Positions 47,553 to 60,700 of a stretch of DNA of 64,000 nucleotides are shown here, piece by piece. The stretch covers positions 872,768 through 936,767 of the forward strand of contig VYZB01000295.1 in assembly GCA_013397455.1 (NCBI GenBank), written 5' to 3'. A program made the position numbers and the translations under genes. Below the pieces are notes generated by a model that worked only from the letters and a program-made list of their open reading frames with translations, was not told the origin of the DNA and did no database searches. Each line of letters begins with the position of its first letter. Position 1 is the stretch's first letter. The DNA comes from Crotophaga sulcirostris. Its lineage: Eukaryota; Chordata; Aves; Cuculiformes; Crotophagidae.

Positions 47553-47864
47553 TGAATGGGCTCTAGGAAAGCTGGGGAGGGACTTTTTACAAGGGCCTGT
47601 AGTGATAGGACAAAGGGAATCAGCTTTGAATTGGAAGGGGGAAGGTTTAGATTGGACATGAGGAAGAAATTCTTCAAGATGAGGGTGGGGAGGCCCTGGC
47701 CCAGGTTGCCCAGAGCAGTGGTGGCTGCCCCATCCCTGGAGGTGTTCAAGGCCAGGTTGGATGGGGCTTGGAGCCCCCTGATCCAGTGGGACGTATCCTT
47801 GCCCATGGCAGGGGGTGGAACTGGGTGGGCTTTTAGGTCCCTTCCAACCCAAACCATTCTGACT
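47553..47864 (+). mobile_element. CR1 LINE, type A, right arm of an inverted pair
   Basis: Plus-sense copy from GGCTCTAGGAAAGCTGGGGA to CCCAAACCATTCTGACTT. Together with 47122-47552 it forms a near-spacerless inverted repeat. Confidence 0.9.
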
Positions 47865-48984
47865 TTGGGAATCTGGTGTGCTCCATGCTGTCCTCCAGCC
47901 CACCCTATGCCCAAAAAGCTGCTGCTTGAGGTGAGATCGTGCTTTGACCTCAGGTGGGTTGGGGATAGATGGATGCAAACCACTCCTGGTATCTGAGTGC
48001 TCCTGGTTCAGGCAGATACAATGGGGTGGAGGATGAGGACAATGGTCCTGAGCTGTCTCCAAAGGCCGTTACTATTTATATGCCCTCATTTTCAATGCAA
48101 GTCCTGCTTGTGTTTTATTGCCGTTATAAATAGCTGGGAAACTGCCTGCAAGTTCATGGAAATTTGGGATCTGGAGCTGGGATTTTGGGTTTTCAGGAGC
48201 AGTATTTTTTCCTTTTTTAACCCTTATATAGCTAAGCTCTAGGAAGGATCAGGAGGCTTTGTAAGGCACAGGGAATTCCAGCACAGCTGAAGGCTTTTGC
48301 TGGCCCTGAAAGGAAAGGCTGGGAACTGCAGCAGGGAGAAAAACAGAAGGAAAACATTCCCCACAGCGCACCCACCAGCATGTTCGTGGGTTTGATTTTT
48401 TTAAGGCATCTCCTCCAGGTTATGAACAGGACATGAACCAGTGGCGGTGAGATCAAGAGGATGGGTTCTTCCACAATGCCAGGCTTGGGGTGGTTTACTT
48501 TGGCTCATCACTATCTCTATGGCTTTGCAAAAAATGGGGTTTTGGGTGTAGACTTTAAAGTAACTTAGGATCCATGCCCACAGCAAGAGCTTGGCCAGAG
48601 CCTGGGGATGAGCCTACTCCCCTTGGGGGAAAATTGAGAGACGCCAAGTCCTGGAGGTCCTTTCCTGCTACCACCGGTCAGCTTTTGTTCCTTTTTTCTT
48701 TTTCCCTTCTTCTTTTTCTCCCACCACCCCCTCCCCAACTCTTTTTTTTTTCTCCCACCTTCTCTCCTTTTCTATAATAATATTTAAATATGATATCTAG
48801 ACCAGCATCCCCAGTACAGGCCTGGTGTGCTGCTGGGAAGCCACGGCTTTAATCGCTGGCACTTTGATACCATAGGAAAATATTGATGGTAAGGGCTGGT
48901 CCTCTCCGAGTGCAGCCCTTGTGCTGCTCACACACACAAAAAATCCCAGGGGCTGCTCCTTTTCTCTGTTTTTCCAGCCTGAAA
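47865..48984. other. Unique intergenic sequence with a pyrimidine-rich tract
   Basis: Contains the T/C low-complexity run at 48704-48790. Otherwise unremarkable. Confidence 0.4.
48704..48790. repeat. Pyrimidine-rich low-complexity tract
   Basis: TTTTTCTTTTTCCC-type run with a central CCACCACCCCC block, ending in AT-rich sequence. Confidence 0.75.
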
Positions 48985-49255
48985 GATAACGGGAGGACAA
49001 GGAGTAATGGTTTTCAACTAATGGAGGGCAGATTTAGATGGAATATAAGGCAGGAATATTTTCCTATGAAGGGGGGAGGCACTGGCACAGGTTGCCCAGG
49101 GAGGTGGTAGCTGCCCCATCCCTGGAAACACTCAAGGTCAGGTTGAATGTGGTTTGGAGCCCCTGATCTGGTTGAAGATGTCCCGGCTCCTGCAGGGAGG
49201 TTGGACTAGATGACCTGTAAAGGTCCTATCCAACCCAAACCATTCTATGATTTTA
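48985..49255 (+). mobile_element. CR1 LINE, diverged type A relative
   Basis: Carries GGAGCCCCTGATCTGGTTGA and GACTAGATGACCTGTAAAGG in place of the usual type A tail, suggesting an older or related subfamily. Confidence 0.87.
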
Positions 49256-49718
49256 CCAAGGATAAAATCCACAGGGCACACTGTGAAGGAATCCTTCCTT
49301 CTGGGCCACTGGTCCTAAATCAAAAGGGGAATAAGCCTCAGTCCCTGTTTTCCGGGTGTTTCACCAAAAAGCTTTGATTCCCAAGCTCTGCCTGTTGATG
49401 CTGGTGAGTTAAATGTTTCCAGCCACTCACCTCACCCCTTCCCTGGGTGGGAGCTGCATCCCACTCACCCCAGCAGAAGTGGTTGAGGGTTTGTAAACCC
49501 CAGCCCTTCAGTGGTGGCACATGTGGCCCTCAGCACCCATGGGAAAACCCTATCAGATGCAAAATGGGAAGCTCAAGGTGTCTCGGACCTGTTACGTCAG
49601 GAAGCAGGGAAAGATGCTGCATTTTGCAGAGAAGGAGACTTAGAACTGTCAGAAACCCTTGCAGGCAGCGGGGCAGGTCGACTTGGCTGGAAACCCAACT
49701 GCCCCAAAATGTTTTTTC
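49256..49718. other. Unique intergenic sequence
   Basis: Nothing recognised. Confidence 0.4.
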
Positions 49719-49780
49719 ATAGATTCGTGGAATGGTTTGGGTTGGAAGGGACCTTAAAGATCATCCGGTTCCAACCCCGA
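49719..49780 (-). mobile_element. CR1 LINE 3' tip, diverged type A relative
   Basis: A 62-base tip with CTTAAAGATCATCCGGTTCC, matching the tail type of the copy at 48985. Confidence 0.8.
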
Positions 49781-51549
49781 ATCTCCCCCTCCAAACAGTC
49801 AAGGAGCAGTGGTTTTTCTTGGCAGTTTGAGGAAGATGAAGGGAGGTGAAGCAGGACTTCAAGCTGTTCGAGGGAGCCGCGTCCTGCTGTGATTTGTGCA
49901 AATTGGTAAAACCATTCTTCCACCCCCAAAAAAAGGAGCTGCTGAGAGGGTGGGGAGAGGGTTCAGCCCAAATCCCTGCGCAGCCGCCTCTTCCCAGAAC
50001 TGAGAGGGGGATAATTTGGGAAAGTATGGAGTTGTTGAAACCCCTGTCAGGCTTTGTCCCTGGTGAAGAGAGCCGAGCTGCTTTCTAAGCAAATCTTTTA
50101 ACCTCCCCACCCTCACAAGGCCCCACCGGCCTCCCCGTCCCTGGTTTTCTCTAATCCCCTCTGGGAATGCCTCGCGGCCCCTCTGACATCAAATCCTGTG
50201 ACAGAGCTTTGCCTTGAGCTGTTGCTGCTGCCAAATAACTTCATCAACACCCCAACCCCCCAGCCCATTTTGGGATGAGGAACAGGGAATTGCAGCTCTC
50301 AGAACTCTTGGGGCTCGCACTGCATCCCCATCCATTGCTCCCTACCCTGGACCAGAGGATTAAACCCTCCTGGTGCGCCGGGGACCACAGCCCAAAGATC
50401 ATTTTTCTGATCTCTTCTGCCCCATTTCTGCATGTTTTTAGCCTAACTGTGCTCTTGCTAGGGCAGGTGCATTTATTAAGCCTGGTAAAAAGACGGGCAA
50501 ATCCCACCCCAATAATTTGGACACCCCAGGTTTAGGTTGTAGCTGCACAGCTTAGAATCACCGTGGGGTTTTATTAACTTCTACTTGTTAACTTGTTCCA
50601 GGTGTCTTGAGCCCCATCAATAATGTTGTAAAATATCCCTTTAAAGTGATTCCCCTATAAATAAATGCTTTCCAAAGCTATTTTATCACTTTCCTGCCTC
50701 TGTTTCTATCAGAGCTCCCTGCAGCTATGTGCAGCCTGCAGGGGAGCAGGGTGGGAGGGCATCTCATTGTAGATAACCCTCCTGGGTTCCTTTGGATCAA
50801 GTTGCCTCAGCTGCGAAGGTCTCCAACAGGGCCAGGAGGGAAAGCTGCCCTGGGGAAACGGGAGATCTGCTGCCCGACTGACCGTGGAAAAGCAACAGGT
50901 GCTTGAGTGCTCAGTTATCAGCGACCGCTTTTGGGGGCTGCTAAAGCATCTTCTAATCTGCCTTTAGGTAAAAGAAATGGGGCTGCGCTCTGGCTGGGAG
51001 GTGGTGGCTGGGGATGCAATGGGTGGGTGCACCAAGCTGGGCAGGAGCGGCCCAGAATGCAGGGATAAGCCAATCCCACCCCACAAGGTCATCACCACAA
51101 GTGGCCCTTGAGCACTGGGTTCCCACTCCCTGGAGCGAAGGCTCTGCCATGCCCGCAGGTCCTTTTTCTCCCTGCTGTTTTCCAGGCAAGAGGGAAGGGG
51201 GATGGAAACCCAGTCTTGCATCCCCTCCCTCTTTCTCTACCCACCCCTGCAATACTTTTTCTGCTGCTGTGGCTGTTTTCTGCTGCTCTGCAAACCCAGG
51301 AGCAAAGCTTTACTGCTTGGCGCAGGAAAAACCCCAAGCTCTCAGAGGTTCCAGTGCTGCCTCCCTCCCCATCGGTTGCTGCTCGTGGGTTTTGGCCACG
51401 AGTGAACTTCTCCAGCATCGCTGAGCGGTTGCCAAAGGGCTGAGCTGCCACCCAGCACGAGGGTTGGCGGTGGAGCCAGTCTGAGTCCGGCAGCGGGATT
51501 TGCCGTGCAGCAGCAAGCACGGGGAGGCTGCAAGAGAGGCTTCCCTACC
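49781..51549. other. Unique sequence upstream of the GH31-like gene
   Basis: About 1.8 kb free of CR1. Overlapping open frames at 51014-51533 have no supporting features. Confidence 0.4.
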
Positions 51550-51559
51550 TTCAGGTTTC

Positions 51560-51565
51560 TATAAA
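51560..51565 (+). promoter_or_regulatory. Possible TATA box of the GH31-like gene
   Basis: TATAAA within CTATAAAG, about 160 bases upstream of the ATG at 51726, followed by a T-rich stretch. The spacing allows a 5' UTR of about 130 bases. AT-rich surroundings make a chance match possible. Confidence 0.35.
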
Positions 51566-51725
51566 GAGAAAAGAGCTGTGGCTTGATTTTTTATCATTTT
51601 TTAAATATTTTTTTAGACTTTTATTTTTTACTATTCTTTGGGAGCAATCCCAGAAGAGCATTATCCTTCTTGTGCTGCTGCAGGAGGAGAGAGAAAGAGG
51701 TGCTGGAGCATCCCCTGCGCTCACC

Positions 51726-54700
51726 ATGCCACTTACTCGTCCCACTCGCCAAATCCCCGATGCCGCTTGGACCTCGGGCTTCAGGGAGATGACAGAGCCC
51801 TGGAAAGGCGCCGTTGGCTGTCTCGGTGTGGCCGTCTTCTTCGCCATGACCATTGGCATCATCTCCTGGCAGGCACTGGAGCAGCTCCCAGAGGAGTGGG
51901 TACTGCGGGGCCAGGCAGGCGGGATGCTGTGGGAGCGCCGGCACGGTGCCCTGCTCCTGCGGGCGCTGCCGGCGGGGCAGACAGTGGCGGTGATTGCGGT
52001 GGGCAGCGTGCCGGCCACCGAGCCACCTCCGCCGCGAGACCGCTGCTGGCACGACGGTGGGCAGTTCTGCTACGCCTGGGAGGAGGACGCTGAGCTCCGG
52101 CTCTCCCTCGAGCCCTCGCCGGCCCCCGACACCGAGTGCTACAGCGTCCGCTGGACCCCGCTGCGCCCCGACGTGACGCTGAAGGTAACAGGGCCCCCTT
52201 CTCTGAACTTCGCATTTGGGGTAAAATGAGCCAAAGCGGGGAGGATCTGGCCTGAAGACACAATTTCCCAGCATAATTATGGAGTTGCACCATAGCTGGG
52301 GCACCCCATCATCCACAGCCTCCAGCAGTCTATGATCCAGAATCTATGGTTCTATGAATCTTCTCTAGAAGATTCTCCTCCAGATTCTATGATTCTATTT
52401 GGGGTAAAATGAGCCAAAGCAGGAAGGATCTGGCCTGAACACACAATTTCCCAGCATGATTATGGGGCTGCACTTTGGTTAGGGCATCCTATTTTCCAAA
52501 ACCTCCAGCAGCCAGAGGGTCCTGGATGGTAAAAGCCCTTTTGGAAGCCTCATGTCCGGCTACTGAGGCCCCAAAATACTGAATCATAGAATCTATGATT
52601 CTATTTAGGGTAAAATGAGCCAAAGTGGGGAGGATCTGGCCTGATCACACAATTTCCTAGCACAACTACGGGGTTATACCATGGTGAGGGCACCCCATCT
52701 TCCAAAACCTTCAGCAGCTGGAGACTCCTGGATGGGAAAAGCCCTTTTGTGAGCCTCATGCCCTGACACTGAGGCCCCAAAACATTCAGGGTCTACGGTC
52801 GCTCCTCCCGATGCCACAGGGGTCACCCCAGGGTGGGAGAACTGTGTTTATATGGAGACTGGGTAAATAACCACTTCGACTCACAATGCTGGCGAGGAGC
52901 TCGGAAAGGTCTCTTCAACCACAGACACAATGCAGCAGCTCCCTCGGGATGGGATTAATCCATATCCGTGGCTGCAAAAACTGATGGAGGTTTTGTTTTT
53001 GTATCCTTCCCAGTTTTCTCCCTCGGGTAAATAAAAGCAAACACTGAAATCAAGCCATAGGGAGGAAAAATGCTATCTGCCCATGGAGTCCTATGTGGGG
53101 AGCCCGCAGGACGGGTGAGGGAGCAGAGTGGGATCCTGCAGGGATGGGAAATTCTTTCCCTTTAGCCATAAATCACCTGTTGACATAGGTTTGGGATAGT
53201 GGAAGGTTCTGCCTGAACCCAACCACTGTGCATGGGGCTAGGTGTCCTCTGCTGGCATCAGTTCGGGGCAACTGAGAGGATAAGGAAGACACAATAAGGG
53301 TTTTTTTTCCCCACTAACCCAAAAAATCCAACCCCAAACTATTGGAAAATATGATCCAGTGAAATTTAATAGTTCAGAAGAGACTTTCCACCCCACCTCT
53401 TTCCCAGATGACACCTGGCTCAGCTATTCTGAGTCTCCAGTGTTTCCACTTTAATAATTTACATCTCTCTGTGAGACTTAACCTCTCTCTGCCCCCGTGG
53501 CAGGAACGAGCTCAGAGCTCTGGGAGCCTCAGCCCAGCCTTGAGATTGGGGAGGGATAAAAAGTGTTGGATTGAGTTGAGCATTGGGTTGGGTTGAGTTG
53601 GGTCCCTCTGTGTTCCAGGGTCCCAGCTTCCCTCTGCAGTCCCAAATCCCCAGGTTTCCAGGGAAGCCCATTCCCTCGCGGGAAGTCACCTGGGAGGCTT
53701 AAGTCCTTCTGATCCCTGGCTTTGGCAGAAAGGGGAAAGTTTTAGATGCTTTGAAGCAAAAATTGGCGGTTTTTGAAAGGAGAAGGCATGTCCCCAGTGC
53801 CAGTGGCTTTTGGGGATGGCTCACTTCCCTGCTGCCCCATCAGCTGTATGGGAAGTGCTCCAAATACCCAAATCAATTCAGTCTCTCTGAGGTGGCTTTG
53901 CCTTGGAAAAGAGCAGGAAATCCACAAGTTACCCCAGGGATGTGGCGGTGCTGTCAGGATGAGGTTCATGGTGGGGTTGAAGATCTCCCTGCACAAATGC
54001 AGGCAGGGATAGCTGTAAATTCTGGAGATAAATTCCCCCAAAAACACTGTGGGAAGGAGCCAGGAGAGATCTCCTTCTTTGTTTTAAAGCAAACAAACAA
54101 ACAAACAATCGTGGCTGCCCCCTCCCTGGAGGTGTTCAAGGCTAGGTTGGATGGGGCTTGGAGCCCCCTGATCCAGTGGGAGGTGTCCCTGCCCATGGCA
54201 GGGGGGTTGGAACTGGGTGGGCTTTGAGGTACCTTCCAACCAAACCATTCTATAATTCTATATCTTCCAAGCCAGGTTGGTGAAGTTGCTGTGTTTTATA
54301 GCTGCTACCTTGAATTTTCCACTTCAGAAGTCACCCTTGTCCTGCAGCGACGCAAACCTGTGGAGCCTCTTCCCTCTCAGCCTCTTCTCACCAGCAACTC
54401 AAACCTTGTTTGTTTTCGATAGTCGTGGCTGGGTGAAGAGATGGAACCAGGCAGGGGCTCTCCAAGGCGTGGGGCAATGCATGGTGGTGTTATCTTTGGT
54501 CACCTGGCTGCTTCATAGCAGTTCTGTTTTATTGAAGGGCATCCATCCAAAACTGGTTTTGTAGAAGATTTCTTGTGGGTTTTTTTTCTTACTTTAAGGT
54601 AAATAATGATTTTTGAGGTATGCTTTTTTATTCCCATGGTGGGATTTTTCATTCCTCCCTATGGCTGCATATTGAATGCAGATGCAGAAGGAGAAAAGGA

Positions 54701-57700
54701 AGAAAGGTTGTTGTCTTTAGCTTTAATTGACAAGTTAAGGCTTTTTTTGGTCTTCAAGGTAAGCAAAGTGCAGAATTTCCACTTCTGACTCTTGCTATGA
54801 ATTCTTTTCTTTTTCTCCTCTTCCACCATTTGATAAATTCAATAAAACCGCAGGGTGAGAAACCAAGCAGTCAGGTGGTATTTCAGCATCGTTTTGTCCC
54901 TGGAAGCCCAGATCTTGTTCTTCTGGAGGGAAAACTTAAATGTGAGTAGCTTCTACCACAGCAGATGCGGAAAGCAAAGAGAGAGCACCCACTTTTTGCA
55001 TAAAATACCCAAATCTCATGGGATTGGGATTTTTCTTCCTGGGAAACAACCTGTCCCATGACTGCTCCAGCAACACTGGAATAACGTGCAGAGGTTTTGT
55101 CTATCTGAATGCAACCATTCGCTCCTTTGTCCTCATCCCGAGGAGTTTCTCACCATCTGATGATGTTCTCTTGGCTGCAGGATTGCTTCTCCATGACCAA
55201 TGTCTCCTGGTATGGAGGGGCGAGCATTCATGCCCAGCGCTGGCCACTCAACAGCGCCGAGAGCCACATGCAGCCCTTCGTTAGCGGCGACTTCAGGAAA
55301 AACCCTGCTGGCTATGGGCCTGTTTTGGAGAGATACTTCTTAGGCTCGACAGGTAATTGGATCCTTCCCTGTCCAACACCCTAGTGCTTTAGTCCCTGTG
55401 TTTCTCCATCCTGTTCCTCATCTATAGAGCAACTGGTTTAAGAGCAGGGTAAATGTCTCCAAGGTTCCTACAAATGTAATGATACCTGGCAACAGGACAC
55501 AAGGGATGGGTCGCACACTGCCTCATCCCTGTGGAAAAGGCCATGATGTTAAACATCAGCTGCACTTACAAGTCAGTGCCTGACTGTGTGGCTTGGCCCA
55601 AGTCACCCCAGGGAGATACCGTGGTCTCAGTCCCAGCTCACAGGTCCCTGGTACTCCTCTGGGATGCTGGATGTGAGCACAAGTTTAGTTGTTGTTGTAG
55701 ATTTGGGGTGGATATTTGGATTATGAGGGAGGACGGTTTTCAGCTTAAAGAGGGGAGACTGAAGTGAGATCTCACAAAAAACCCGTTTTCCTGTGAGGGT
55801 GGGGAGGTCCTGGCCCAGATTGCCCAGAGAAGTGGTGGCTGCCCCATCCCTGGAGGTGTTCAAGGCCAGGTCGGATGGGGCTTGGAGCCCCCTGATCGAG
55901 TGGGAGGTGTCCCTGCCTGTGACAGTGGGTGGAACTGGATGGGCTTTGAGGTCTCTCCCAACCCAAACAATTCCAAGGTTCTATGATGATTCTATTATTC
56001 TGCAGAATGCCAAACTTCATCTATTCCCCCAAATTAATTAATTGATCTGCAGCTGCCCAGCATTGATGAAGCTGCAGCTGCTGCCTAAGCTGAATGCAAA
56101 GCAAAAAGACAAGAAATGGAGCAAATCCAGCCCTTTTGGAAGGCATTTTGGAGGTTAAAAGAGAATGGGAGAACCAGAGAGTAGATATTTGCTTGCATGG
56201 CTGCCTCTGTGCCTGGGATCAACCTCGGAGTTCCTGGCACCACTTAGGGATACTCATGGCAGAGCTTGTCCCTGTGGCCACCAGTGTGAGGACCAAGAGG
56301 AGCCAGATGCTTGCTGAGACCGTTGTCCTCTCCCCACAGGAGTGACAGTGACAGTGCCACCTGAAGTGCCCCTCTTCCTCTCACTGGAGAGCGAGAGACA
56401 TTTCTGCTTGGAGACGCCAGCAGGGAGAGCGTTGGAGCCCCTGCACTACCTCCTGTGCCTCAGCTCAGACATCACGGCCGCCCACCAGCACGTGGGCAGC
56501 CACCTCGCGGGGCAGGCGCGTACACTGCCAGACACTGCCCTCCTGGGGTAAGGTGCTCCTCTTCTGGTGCCGCACTGCTTTCCAAGTCCTTGTCCCAGTT
56601 GGTGCCCTGAGCATCTTTTGGGCCCCTCACTCCAAGAAGGACCTTGAGGGACTGAAGCGCATCCAGAGAAGGGAACAGACCTGGGCTAGGGCTGAAGAAA
56701 GAGAGGTTGTGGGAGCAGCTGAGGAACCTGGGGCTGTTTAGCCTGGAGAAGAGGAGGCTGAGGGGAGACCTCATCGCTGTCTTAAACTCCCTGAAAGGAG
56801 GTTGTGGTGAGGTGGATGTTGGTCTCTTCTCCCAGTGACAGGCGGTGGGAGGAGAGGAAATGGCCTCAAGTTGCACCAGGGCACGTTCAGATTGGATATC
56901 AGGAAAAATTCCTTCACCAAAAGAATGGTGAAGCATTGGCAGAGGCTGCCCAGGGAGGTGGTGGAGTCTCCATCCCTGGAGGGGTTTAAAAGCTGGGCAG
57001 ATGAGGTGCTCAGAGATGGTTTAGTAGTGGACAGGAACAGTTGGACTTGATGATCTCAAAGGTCTTTTCCAACCCAGCGATTCTATGATTCTATGATCCT
57101 GTGTTGGCATAAGATGCAACCCCCACCCCTCGACTCTTTCCACCTCACAGGTCTCCAATCTGGCGGTACCACGGCCCAGAGGGCTCAGCTGCCAAAATAA
57201 AGCGAGGTTTGAGGTCGCTAGCCAAGAGATTGAAGCGGCATCACCTTCACGAGGGGGTCCTGGCCCTGGGGGAGCATGGCACTGCTATCCTGGCCACTGC
57301 GGTACGTCCATCCTGATCCAAGAAATTGTCACTATTACAAAAAATGGAATATTTTGATTTAACCTAAAGTAAAGTTTCACTTAAGTAAGCGTATTTTTTG
57401 AAAGTTAGACAGAATGTCCCTCAGAGCATGGTTTTTTTTTTTATAGTGTGTCTTACTCTACTATCACCTCTGTTTGCAGTCTTTCCCTCTTCAAAATACA
57501 AGGTCACAGAGCTGGCTTCAAAGCTCCAAAGAGCAGAGACTGGGCTGTTGTGAAGCTCATAATAACATTAAAATGAGTCCTTAGAAAGTAATAGAATATG
57601 CTTAAGATTGCTGGAGAATTTGCATGTAGGTGAGAAATATCTTCTGTCCCAGCTCTTGTCTCATTAAGCAGGACTGATAGAAATCATCAATTGCTGAAAT

Positions 57701-60700
57701 AAAGGCTGCTGCTTTCTAAAACTCCAAAACAAATCTTGGAGAGTTTTTTTCACTGACATTTTCAGTATCAATCCTGCCGTTGGGCTCCAAAGGCAAATGG
57801 AGAGCTGCCAGCAGCCCTACTCTCAGCACAATTAAATCAGTTTGTGTAAAATTCAAACACACCCATATTATGGGATGGGGGCTCTGTTGGTGTACAGGAG
57901 CCACCCAGCTGAGGGGATGCTCAGTTTGGGGTTTCACCCCATGCAATTGGTGACACTGAGCAGCCAGTACTTGGTGACTTTCCCACTTTTATAGAATATA
58001 ATTTTCCACCTTTCCCTCCCCACAGGAGGATTTGCCCCCAGAGCAGAGGAAAAGGCAGGACTCAGCGCACAGCTGGGACCCTGCCCTGCTGGCACCACTG
58101 CAGCTCTCCATCACACTGTCCCCCTACACCAGCATCGCCTCCTCGCTCTTCCTGCACTCGCTGCGGAACGGCGATGCTGCAACCAACTGGCTGAGCCTGA
58201 GACCCCGCTCTGGAGGATGCTCGGTACAAGACCCTGTCCCAACCCTTGAACCTGCTACTCCACCTAAAACCAAAATCAAAGCCACAGTTGAGGACAACCT
58301 AATCCACCTGTGCTGGGGCAAACCCTGCAGGTGCAAAGTGTCACCGAGAAGCAGCTTTTCTCCTGGTTCCTAAGGAAGCAGCTTTTGAATTTCCACTTTC
58401 AAAAGATATTTTAAAAAGAGGAGGCTATGGAGATAATCCAAGAGCTGGAGCACCTCCTGTACAGGCTGAGAGAGTTGGGATTGTTGAGTCTGGAGAAGAG
58501 AAGGCTCTGGGGAGACCTTAGAGCAGCCTCCCAGCACTGAAAGGGACTCCAGGAAAGCTGGGGAGGAGCTCTTGACCAGGGAGTGCAGTGACAGGATGAG
58601 GGGGAATGGTTTTGAGTGGCAAGAGGGGAGATTGAGAAGAGATCATAGGGAGAAATGTTTTCCTGTGAGGGTGGGGAGGCCCTGTCCCAGGCTGCCCAGA
58701 GAAGTGGTGGCTGCCCCATCCCTGGAGGTGTTCAAGGCCAGGTTGGATGGGGCTTGGAACCCCCTGATCCAGTAGGAGGTGTCCCTGCCCATGGCAGGGG
58801 GTTGGAACCGGATGGGCTTTGAGGTCCCTTCCAACCCAAACCATTCCATGATTCTATGAAGCTGTCAGTGGTCAGAGAATCCTCTCAATTCCCATTTTTG
58901 CAGGGAATTTAATGATATGCCAATTTGCACTCAACTCAGGGATTTTTTGGGGGGTCAAGAGGGCCTTTACACCTTTTTGCATCGCACTGCAATGGTGTGA
59001 GTAGTGGTAGGGCAGGATGAGGGCAGAGAGAACATCCTCCAGCCTTGGACCTCAGGGTTTCTGGGGTATTTTATGCTGAGATTTCTGGGGTGATTTTTGG
59101 GTCTGACAGCAGTTTCCACCCTCTGCCGCAGGTCCCCCTGCTGACCACGTGGAAGGGGCAGCTTTGTGCCCGCCTGAACGTCACAAGCAAGGCTGCGCTG
59201 AGCTGGTACCTGGCACGTGCCCAGCGCCTGCGGCAGGTGCTGGGGGCCACGTACGTGGTCTTTGAGGGCGCTGAGGGCAACGCATTCCTAGAGCAAGCTG
59301 TCCCACCTCCAGCTGAGCTGGCGAGCAACGGATACACCGAGGCACTGGCAGTGGCACTGGGGACACTGGGAAATGCCACCATCATCAGTGCTGGTGCCAG
59401 GTGGGTAGCAAGGAGAAATGTCTTGCTTTGTTGTTTGGTTGGAAAAGACCTTCAAGATCATCAAGTCCAGCCATACCTGTCCACTACTAAACCAGACCCC
59501 TGAGCACCTCATCTGCCTGCAGGGGGTTGGACTGGCTGGGCTTTGAGGTCACTTCCAACACAAACCGTTCCATGATTCTATGACTGCTCTGATTCACTGA
59601 GTCTAGGCACTAGTCTAGACACTGTGACCACAGTCCTTTTGAGGAGTGGGGCAGCCCTGCAGGCCACAGTGCTGACCTCGTGCATGGAGGACAGACGTCT
59701 GACAGTGCAGGGATGAAGAACCCCATCTCACAAGCTCTTTGCCAAAAGCACAGAGAGGATCTGCTCGGGGGTGCTCGTCCCAGCCTGCGGTACCCCAGCC
59801 CTTCTTGTGTTTCCTGTGTGGAGAGGTCAGGAACTGCTCTCTACCCTTCCCGATTCCTGCCATCACCTTGCTATTACTTGACTTTGTTGGACGAGATGGC
59901 ATCACAGCAGGACACAGGGGAACAGGGCAGCTCTCCTGCGGTGGCCAGTACCAGCCGGGGACCCCAGGCTGCAGCGTTGGACACTTCTGAGCTCCCAGAC
60001 TGCGCGATCTGCCTGGACACCATCAGAGATGAAGCCCTAGTGATCGGGTGTCAGCACCGCTTCTGCTTCCCCTGCATCTACCTGTGGAGCCACCAAAAAG
60101 CCGTGTGTCCCCTCTGCCGGCAGGCTTTCCACCACCTCTATCGCAAGATAGGGCCCAACAGCTACAAGCTCTACCACTTCACGCACCACGAGACCAGGCG
60201 ACGCCACTCTGCTCCAAGGAGGAGGTCACATTCTTCCACAACACATAGCTCCTCCCGGGCAGGTGAGGATGGTCACCACGCCGTGGCTCAGGAGAGGGTG
60301 CGAAGCCCGTCCCCAAGGCAGGACCATGATGGCCACAGCCGCGCCCAGCACAACCAGGGACACGAATCCTGGAGAAGGCGTCAGAGGCAGCGGCGCAGGG
60401 CTCGGGTTGCTGCTCATGATGAGGGCCCAGCTCCAAGGCCTGAACGGGACAGCCCAGCGTCCTCACAGAGGAGTGAATATCACCAACGGCCAGGCCGGCA
60501 TTCCTCCAGGGAACGGGAGGGGACAAGGAGCCGATCCCGGCAGAGATCCCACCAGGAATTGCATGACAGAAGAATCGAAAACTGGCAGAGATCCCACAGG
60601 GACTGGCATACTGGAAGGATCCAAATCTGGCAAAGGTCCCACAGGGAATGGCGTGTTGAAATGAGCTGATCTCGGTGGAGGTCCCACAGGGTCCGACATG

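Larger units (their letters stand above)
44715..51550. other. Intergenic region between the RERG-like and GH31-like genes
   Basis: About 6.8 kb without a supportable exon. It contains the CR1 fragments listed separately, a T/C-rich low-complexity tract at 48704-48790, and unique sequence at about 45870-47110, 47870-48700, 49260-49715 and 49785-51550. Confidence 0.65.

Noticed and set aside
51672..51725. Upstream extension of the GH31-like protein before the ATG at 51726
   Set aside because: The open frame there begins with GTG, has no ATG, and gives an unremarkable peptide; the ATG at 51726 places the membrane anchor at the expected distance.
51621..52316. Minus-strand open frame of 231 codons opposite GH31-like exon 1
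   Set aside because: Antisense shadow of a GC-rich exon whose sense frame has clear family motifs and correct splice borders.
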